Shown here: positions 57,901 through 64,000 of the stretch, one piece after another
Layout of the letters: every line of letters begins with the position of its first letter
Numbering within the stretch: the stretch's first letter is position 1
Assembly: GCA_014281115.1 (NCBI GenBank)
Contig: JACONQ010000014.1
Span: forward strand, 2,294,001 to 2,358,000
Length of the DNA stretch: 64,000 nt
Direction of reading: 5' to 3'
DNA from: Laburnicola sp. R22_1
Lineage: Eukaryota; Ascomycota; Dothideomycetes; Pleosporales; Didymosphaeriaceae
The notes under the pieces: model-generated
Told to the model about the DNA's origin: nothing
The model's input: only the letters and a program-made list of their open reading frames with translations
The model's database searches: none
Translations under genes and position numbers: made by a program

Positions 57901-58374
57901 ATTATGTAAGTAGTAAGGCCATTTTAAGCTTGGCTAAGTGCGTTACAAAGTGCTCCGCCCAGCGCTTGTTAATAGGCTGGCCACTGCGTATACCTAGCAG
58001 TTTATCGGCTATATCTTCTACCTCGCATAGCCAGGGCGCGAATCCTCGCGAATTAAGGTTAAGGATATATTAGACGATTGTCTGCTCTTTAGTTGCAGTA
58101 AGTTTCTAAATCCCTAGTCGAGTTTGGGCGCGTAGAGTGATTCTGTGAAGCCGATTAGAGAGGCGCTAGTGTTTAACGTTAAAGGTAGCAGCTGCGCGTC
58201 GTAGGCTTTAAATTTGGCCAGAAGTATAGGCCTTAAGAGTAAGGTCAATTCTGCATTCTTGGTTAACTAATATCGCATTGTGTTGTGAAGACATATTAGA
58301 GTTACTAAAGTGTTAGTTGTGCTAAGGAAAAGTGGCCGGCTTACTAATATGGCTAGCTTACTAATAGAATACGT
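57900..58374 (-). pseudogene. Pogo-like fragment L: N-terminal part of a transposase with one terminal repeat
   Basis: Read leftwards from ATG 58294: MSSQHNAILVNQECRIDLTL, then LNLNSRGFAPWLCEVEDIAD, HFVTHLAKLKMALL, and then the similarity ends near 57900. The right terminal repeat (complement ACGTATTCTATTAGTAAGC) ends at 58374 and is followed by TA. The catalytic core and other end are missing, so this is a truncated relative of H in opposite orientation. Confidence 0.8.
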
Positions 58375-58378
58375 TATA

Positions 58379-60249
58379 ACGTACTTTGCACTCGAGTTAA
58401 TTATTCTATTAAGTTAATTACTTTGCTAAGACCTTACTAAAATATACTATTAGTAATAGTATAACGTAATGCCTTAACCACACAATAAACTACTAGCGTT
58501 AAAAGAAGCGCGTATACAGCTTACAATCTAGACTATTAAATAAGACGCAACACTCTCTTAGTGATGTGCTATAGCCCTCTATAACATTTCTTAAAGTATA
58601 CTTAGTAATTAATATGCCAGAAAGACATTTAGACGCGACTGCGTACCTAATAAAATAAGACTTACTATAAGAGAGGAGCAGGTAATTGTGCAGCATATAC
58701 TTAACCTAGACGCGCGAGGATTTTCGCCCTGGCTTAATACTATAAAAGATATGGCCAATTCTTTACTGGCTGCACGCCACTACAAGCTAGTTGACTAGAG
58801 GTGGCCTTATAACTTTATTAAGCGCTAGCCAAAGCTTTAAGTTAAGTTTAATTAAAAGTACAACTATAAGAGAGCCCTCTAGGAGGATTCTAAGGTAATA
58901 TAAGGCTAGTTTCGGCTTGTAGAGATTATAAAGGCTAAGTATAGTATCCTAGATAAGGACACCTACAATTTTAACAAGTATGGCTTTATAATAGGCATAA
59001 TATTAACTAGAGTAGTAGTTATAGGCTCTAAGCGTTAAGGATAGCCAAAGTAGGTGCAGTAGGGCAATAGGGAGTGGATAACAGTTATCTAAGGTATTAA
59101 CGCAATGGGGTGGTGGATCTCACCCTTTATTATCTTTAGGGGCAAGCACTACCTCTCCGCCTAATATAAGGAGAAGGATCTACCTTATAATTAGGTTATT
59201 GCAGTCTCTAAGAATGGCTAGACAATAAATAAGCTTAGTCTATAATAGCTAAAGCACTTTAATAAGCATATAAAGAGGCGTACTACTAGTAAAGCACGTT
59301 TGCTTATTATTAATAGCCACAAAAGTTACAACTTACTTAAATTTCAAAATTACTATAAAAAGAGTAATATTATTACTCTCTATATGCCTTTACATTCGTC
59401 ACACCTCTTATAGCCACTTAATATGAGTTGTTTTGCGTTATTAAAGAAGGCGTATAGGCGCTAAGCCAAGAATCTAATGCGCAACCACATTACGCACATT
59501 ACTAAAATCGAGTTCCTACCTTGCTTTATTGCTACTTTTAAGGCTTTAATTACTAAAAGCAATATTAAAGGAGGCTTTTAAGGTGCTGGCCTAGTGTCCT
59601 ACAACCCAGAAGTTATAATATCACAGCTTAACATTCGCCTGCGTATGCCTCCACTTTATACTATTCGCGATAGTATATAGGAGTCGCAAACTCTACGAAA
59701 TAGTATAGAACTTAGGTTACAATTAACGCTAGTTAAGTAGAGAATTTAAAGGCATATAGATAGTTCCCTAACTTATATAGTTAAGGCGGTAGAAAAGCTT
59801 GTTAAAGGCGCCAAGCTAATAGGGCATTCTTTAGTATTAATAACCAAACGCAACGCTAAACTTTAAGCTACTAATAAGGCTGCCACGCGATATAAATTAT
59901 ATAAAAGAAAGCGAGTATAGCGTAAAGAAGTCCTTATAGCTAAAGAGGGCCAGCAGCTAGCCACTCTAAAGGAGTTTGGGGCGCACAGTGATGGGTAAAA
60001 GGCAAAGAAGAGGGTGCGCGCTAATAAAGGCGAATCTGCTTAACAGCGCTATAGACGCTGCCGTAAGTCTAGGCATAACAAAATAACCTATAGGCAGCCT
60101 GTAGAAGTAGATTCTGAATAGATTAACCTATTTAGACTATCGAAAATAGTTCGTGTTAACTCTGTACTATTGTGAATAGTACAGAACTTAGTGGGGTCTT
60201 GGCAAAGTAATTAACTCGATGGAATAATCGACTCAAGTGCAAAGTACGT
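58379..60249 (+). mobile_element. Pogo-like DNA transposon K (1871 bp), RIP-degraded sister of J
   Basis: Inverted repeats begin ACGTACTTTGCACTCGAG at the left and have the complement at the right. TA duplications lie at 58377-58378 and 60250-60251. The interior aligns along its whole length with J but with very many C to T and G to A changes. L ends only four bases upstream (ACGT-TATA-ACGT). Confidence 0.93.
58469..60095 (+). pseudogene. Transposase of element K, heavily RIP-mutated
   Basis: It corresponds codon by codon to the J transposase (MPxPHNKLLALKEARIQLTI at the start). In the zinc knuckle most Cys codons and the original stop are altered by transitions (CRRCRKSRHNK region, near 60050). 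Stops occur every few codons. It is useful as the RIP-ed counterpart of J. The 3' end is approximate. Confidence 0.85.
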
Positions 60250-60251
60250 TA

Positions 60252-60542
60252 ATATTATGTTACTTTAGCTTAAGTTATATTAGCGTTCTAGTATTTAAGA
60301 TAGAGGCACTAAGACTCTTAATTATTAGATTAAATAGTTTCTTAATAAATAAAGTTAATATTTTAATAATGTGTAATTATTATTATTATTCTTTTAAAGG
60401 GTATTTTCTCTCTATAAAGGTCTACTTATACGATATTTTAGTTCTTAGCTAATTCTCTATACTATTCCTATTTAGGTTAAGGCTATTTTATCTCTCTCCT
60501 ACTACTTATAATAGTTGTTTAGATTATCTATCTAATTTAATA
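60252..60542 (-). repeat. Copia C-like remnant: leader, primer site and 5' LTR
   Basis: 60323-60542 aligns with the complement of the Copia C LTR over its length (TTCTTAATAAATAA, TTTTCTCTCTATAAAGG, TCTCTCTCCTACTAC) with many transitions. Next to it, 60306-60322 reads GCACTAAGACTCTTAAT, the lysine-type primer site. 60252-60305 matches the Copia C leader. Pogo K lies in this leader. The rest of that Copia copy is not visible to the left. Confidence 0.82.
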
Positions 60543-61372
60543 ATAACACTATCTTTAATTAAAATTTTAAGTATAGATATTATATTAAAAATCTTCGTTT
60601 AATAGAGATTCTAACTAAGGTTAAATTCGCACTATATATAGAGAGAAGTAAAATAGAAGGCACTATAACCTAGTACCTAGCATATAGTAGTAGTAATAAA
60701 ATATGTATAAAATAATAATAATTTTATTATTAATATTCTGTATAATAGTATTAATAATAGTAGTTATTATAACTTATTTATATTAATATTATCTTTATTT
60801 GTGTTCTTTAATTCAACTAATTGAGATAAATTTTTTAATTCTTTGCCTTTTTATATTATAAATATAATTCTTATTAGTGTTCAAGGTAATACTCCTACAT
60901 TAATTATAGAAAAAAGTTAGTTGAAAAACAGTGAATAGTTATTATTATTATTATTACAGCGAAAATATTATTAAAGAAATTATTAATTACGTAACACGGT
61001 GGTTAGTTAAATAGCCGGTTTAGGATTATGTAATATTACGAATTAACTCTAGGGAGAATATAAATATTATATAGTAATGTAATAGTTTATTATTATATCT
61101 ATTAATAGTAACACGTTATATATACTTATAGTATATGAGTATAGAGTGTTACAAATATGTTTATAGGCATAGTGTACTAAACTAATATTATATAATTAAT
61201 AAATAAGCGTTTAAACGCTACTATGGCCGGCTAACGTCCCTCTTAGTAAGAATAGCCAAATAAAAACACACTTATATAACACTATTAAAACTACTAGTTA
61301 CATATCCTGCTCCCGTGTAAGTAGTTGTTGCCTTGCTAGGACTGCGAAGTCTTAACAAGCAACGAAAACTAT
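60543..61372. other. AT-rich intergenic sequence
   Basis: No gene or element recognised. It contains short TTA/ATT runs (for example near 60955) and marks the right border of the transposon nest. The last part presumably holds the 3' untranslated region of the gene at 61373. Confidence 0.5.
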
Positions 61373-62972
61373 TTAATCAACAACAGTGTATTCTCCAAGC
61401 TTTATTTGCCAGTCCGCATAGTCGGTGCCCGTGTATACTCCCTTATTCTTCCAAGTCCACACTGCTCCTGTTGTCGTGGTCATCTTCATTGTTGAAATAA
61501 AGTCGAACTTGAATGCATCCCATCTAATGAGAGTGGCTTCAATTCGACATACACGTCCGGGGGGACACAAAATGTAACCCCAGTTACCTTGCTCTATCGC
61601 AGTGCTTTTTGTCACTGTCTTCTCCTAATGACAAATAAGTCAGCTTATCAGGCGGTTGAAATGATTCGTTTTTACGTACCTCTCCGTGTTGACTCTGCTC
61701 CATTTGTACGGTTCCGCCGGTACCAGCTAAACTACTGCCCGCTATCACGGGCAGACCTGCAGTCACCGTAACTGAAAATGATTTCTCCGTCTGCTCTAGG
61801 TTCATCCAACTACTGCTGATGGCCCGTGAATATGTGTTAGTGGCGGTCAGCCGTAGCAATGATTGCTGTTCCAACGTGGTGTTCCGATTGTCCATAGTTA
61901 GCCTCCCTGCGGTAACTATGTGCCCACCAGACAGTGTGACTTGCCCATCCACAAAATCCGTGAAGTCCATAACATCATATTGAACTTTGGACACTGGGGC
62001 CACCATATCAATGCCCAAGTTATAGATGCTGCCAGAGGCCACCGAAGTGTGTATGGCGAAGATAAAGCCGCCACCAGCGTTGCGGGGAACGGCGATGTCG
62101 TTGGTTGGTTTGCTCTGGAAGCTGCAGAGGAAACGATTGTCCAAATTGGTAGTGAAGTCAAAACCAGTGAAGCGCTCATAGCCCCCGCTTCCCGCGGCCC
62201 AAATTCTGAGCGCAGTAATTATCTCCCCGTCGGCAAAGACAAAGTACTTGTAGGTATCGGACCTGTCGTTGATCTAAGAGCAATCGATCTGTTAGATACA
62301 AGATTAATAGAAAGGATTAGAAAGACTCACAGTTCCAGCAACGGTCACCACACCAGTATGATCCGTAACCCTCATGCCATGCAACGTATTTGCAGCTGAC
62401 CAAGTTTCGATCTTCTTGAAAGGGCCCGGAATGATAGTGTTATTGGCGGTTTTTAGGTGCTGGTTCCCAAAGATTCGAGTAGTTTCTGCGGTAGTGGGAA
62501 TGTCTGTCTGCCGTTCCCGAATTTCCGGTTCCATTTTAGGAGGAGGGACATGGGCATCGAGCCGTGCAGACGCAACACCGAGATCCCTCTTAGGAGGAGG
62601 GACAAGGGTATCGAGCTGTGTAGACGCAACACCGAGATCCCTCTTAGCAGTCGAGCCCTCAGCAAGCCAGATATCCAGCTGAGCCTGTGTGATAGTCCCA
62701 GTCTCAACTTTGGGATCAACCTTAAGAGATGGATCACTGGCAGGAATGGCATTGTCCCGTTTCGACAGAGAGGGAGGGATGTCGTCTCCTACCGAATGAA
62801 TCTCGTCTGAACTATCAAATCTCCGCCGGATCATAGGTTCAAAGGTGTCTCCCATGTCAATTGTCGGATCGTGAATTGCCGGATCGGCGAGTACGGCTGT
62901 TGGGGATGGCGCTCCATCTACCAGAAGAAGCACAGGGCCACAGAGGCCCAAGAGTAGTCGAGGGTGATACAT
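61373..62972 (-). CDS. Secreted protein of unknown function, three exons, Lys-Arg repeats
   Basis: Exons at 62331-62972, 61680-62273 and 61373-61624 join in phase to 495 residues. The intron at 62274-62330 is 57 nt (GTGAGT ... CTCTTAG, CTAAC branch site). The intron at 61625-61679 is 55 nt (GTACGT ... CATTAG, GCTGAC branch). The first 20-odd residues form a signal peptide (RLLLGLCGPVLLLVDGA). Residues 110-127 and 128-145 are tandem repeats, KRDLGVASTQLDTLVPPP and KRDLGVASARLDAHVPPP; a further KR is at 71-72. The C-terminal part is globular-looking, with LTATNTYSRAISSSWMNLEQ, FSVTVTAGLPV, CPPGRVCRIEATLIRWDAF and GVYTGTDYADW. I do not recognise the family. No RIP damage is seen. Confidence 0.85.
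62538..62645 (-). repeat. Two 54-bp tandem repeats inside the secreted-protein gene
   Basis: 62592-62645 and 62538-62591 are near-identical units, each coding 18 residues that start with Lys-Arg. They differ at only a few bases (for example ACAAGGGTATCGAG against ACATGGGCATCGAG), so the duplication is recent. Confidence 0.85.
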
Positions 62973-63069
62973 GATTACGCAGGGAGAGATCTGGAGATAA
63001 TGAGATGTAGAGAGTCCGAAACAGTCCTTACGGGCCTTGCAGAATCCAGCTCACGAAATATCTAGGACA

Positions 63070-63077
63070 TATTTATA
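63070..63077 (-). promoter_or_regulatory. Possible TATA box of the secreted-protein gene
   Basis: TATAAATA on the minus strand, about 100 bases upstream of the start codon at 62972. A sequence match only. Confidence 0.4.
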
Positions 63078-63099
63078 CTATGATTATATAGCCCAACCC

Positions 63100-64000
63100 C
63101 CTACCCTCAAAATAGTAGATGATCCTATCCTCGGTCATTTGTAGTATCGCATGGAGAGCGGTAATTGCTTTGAGAAGATCATATAAACATCCCTACTATA
63201 ACCTCCACCAGGATATGCCGAGCCTGAAGTGATGTTGGCCATTAATATCCGACTGGATATCCGACTGCGCTATTTAACCCCACATAGTCGGGTACGGCTT
63301 GAGGCAGCACTAGATCCAGCAGAAACCTCGCGCGAGGCTCCAAATGTCAGCTGGGAGGACTGGTGTCGCGAATAGAGCCTGTAGCTACAAAAAATCCTCA
63401 AATTTCCTATACCCATACACAAAAACAGCTTCGTTTTAAGGATATCGCGAGAAAAAGGTAGCAAGTTCGAATCCTGCCCTGGCCTACCCACTATCCCGTG
63501 TTTTTCACGCCCAGCTAGAAACCTGGCTACTGCAGCGCTGCAGCACCGCGTCGTCGTCGCCCTCGTAATGGTGAGAACAGCCGGGCAACAGACTTGCCAT
63601 GGTGCCGAGTCTGCTCCGGATCACCACACTAGCACATCACTATGTTGCTTGCTGCACGCACGGCGTTAGTGTGGCCGCTTCCACGCGCGTGAGTGGTCGA
63701 AGGCCCATAACCCCCTTGGCAGCCAAAGGTAGGACCTGGTCCCCCCTACTATAAGCGAACAAATCGGGGCGCCTAAGGGAACCCATGGCGATAAACTAAG
63801 AGAACCGCGTACCCGCCACTCGCCAAGTAGTCTTGGCGGCTGGCGCGGGTAGTACAAGAGAACGCACTTGCCGGCAGGGTGTAGTGACGTAATCACTTTA
63901 CGCCTATTGGATACTAGGCAACAACCAACCGAAGACACCTTGGCACGAAGTGGAGCATCTCTGGACAGGATTGTGAGTAACAGGAAAAGCGACGGAAGCG
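63100..64000. other. Right-end stretch without a supported gene
   Basis: Normal base composition, no RIP-like decay. Open frames at 63270-63491 and 63666-63938 (both minus) have no recognisable domain. A tRNA-like T-arm is discussed among the rejected items. Confidence 0.4.

Noticed and set aside
60237..60452. 71-codon plus-strand frame
   Set aside because: It lies across the end of pogo K and the Copia C-like remnant in AT-rich sequence and has low-complexity composition.
63440..63490. tRNA-like T-arm (AAGTTCGAATCCTGCC) near the right end
   Set aside because: I could not find a matching acceptor strand, D-arm or anticodon arm upstream within 150 bases, so no complete tRNA can be supported. 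It may be a tRNA fragment.
63666..63938. 90-codon minus-strand frame near the right edge
   Set aside because: No recognisable domain and no supporting context; I cannot tell it from chance.

Overview
The window looks like a filamentous ascomycete (Pezizomycotina). Reasons: a HET-domain gene, short GT-AG introns with CTAAC-like branch points, Fot/pogo-type TIR transposons, Ty1/Copia and Ty3/Gypsy elements, and mutations of the repeat-induced point mutation (RIP) type. Within the repeats almost every broken codon is TAA or TAG. All ten differences between two LTR pairs that I compared base by base are CpA to TpA or TpG to TpA.

Bases 1 to about 60,540 are one nest of transposons. The first 3,406 bases are the 3' part of a Copia element (A1). 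From 3,407 to past 54,680 runs one very old Gypsy element (Gypsy-1), cut into pieces by later insertions: Copia A2 (5710-16403, itself carrying Copia B at 9449-14979), Copia D (16452-23059), chromovirus E (24386-36244, carrying pogo elements I and J), pogo F (36626-38476), Copia C (38573-44100), pogo G (44479-52634, carrying pogo M and element N), a solo LTR (52927-53242), and pogo H (54688-56884, inside the Gypsy-1 3' LTR). Boundaries come from target-site duplications (TSDs), terminal repeats, and the host reading frame resuming after the insert is removed on paper. After H lie an unassigned AT-rich stretch, a pogo fragment L, pogo K and a Copia C-like LTR remnant.

Two intact-looking genes remain. 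A 780-residue membrane-anchored HET-domain protein is at 47585-49927. It lies inside N, a 4.56-kb element with about 40-bp terminal inverted repeats and a TA duplication, in which I recognise no transposase. N therefore looks like a mobile carrier of an allorecognition-type gene, and it is the most interesting object here. The other gene (61373-62972, minus strand) has three exons and encodes a secreted protein of unknown function with two tandem 18-residue repeats that each begin with a Lys-Arg site.

One further pattern recurs. Directly beside the 5' LTR, all Copia families carry a primer-binding site complementary to the 5' half of a tRNA ending at nucleotide 39. The tRNA is Lys(CUU) for families A, B and C, and Ile(UAU) for D. 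Bases 63,000-64,000 hold the upstream region of the secreted-protein gene and nothing else I can support.
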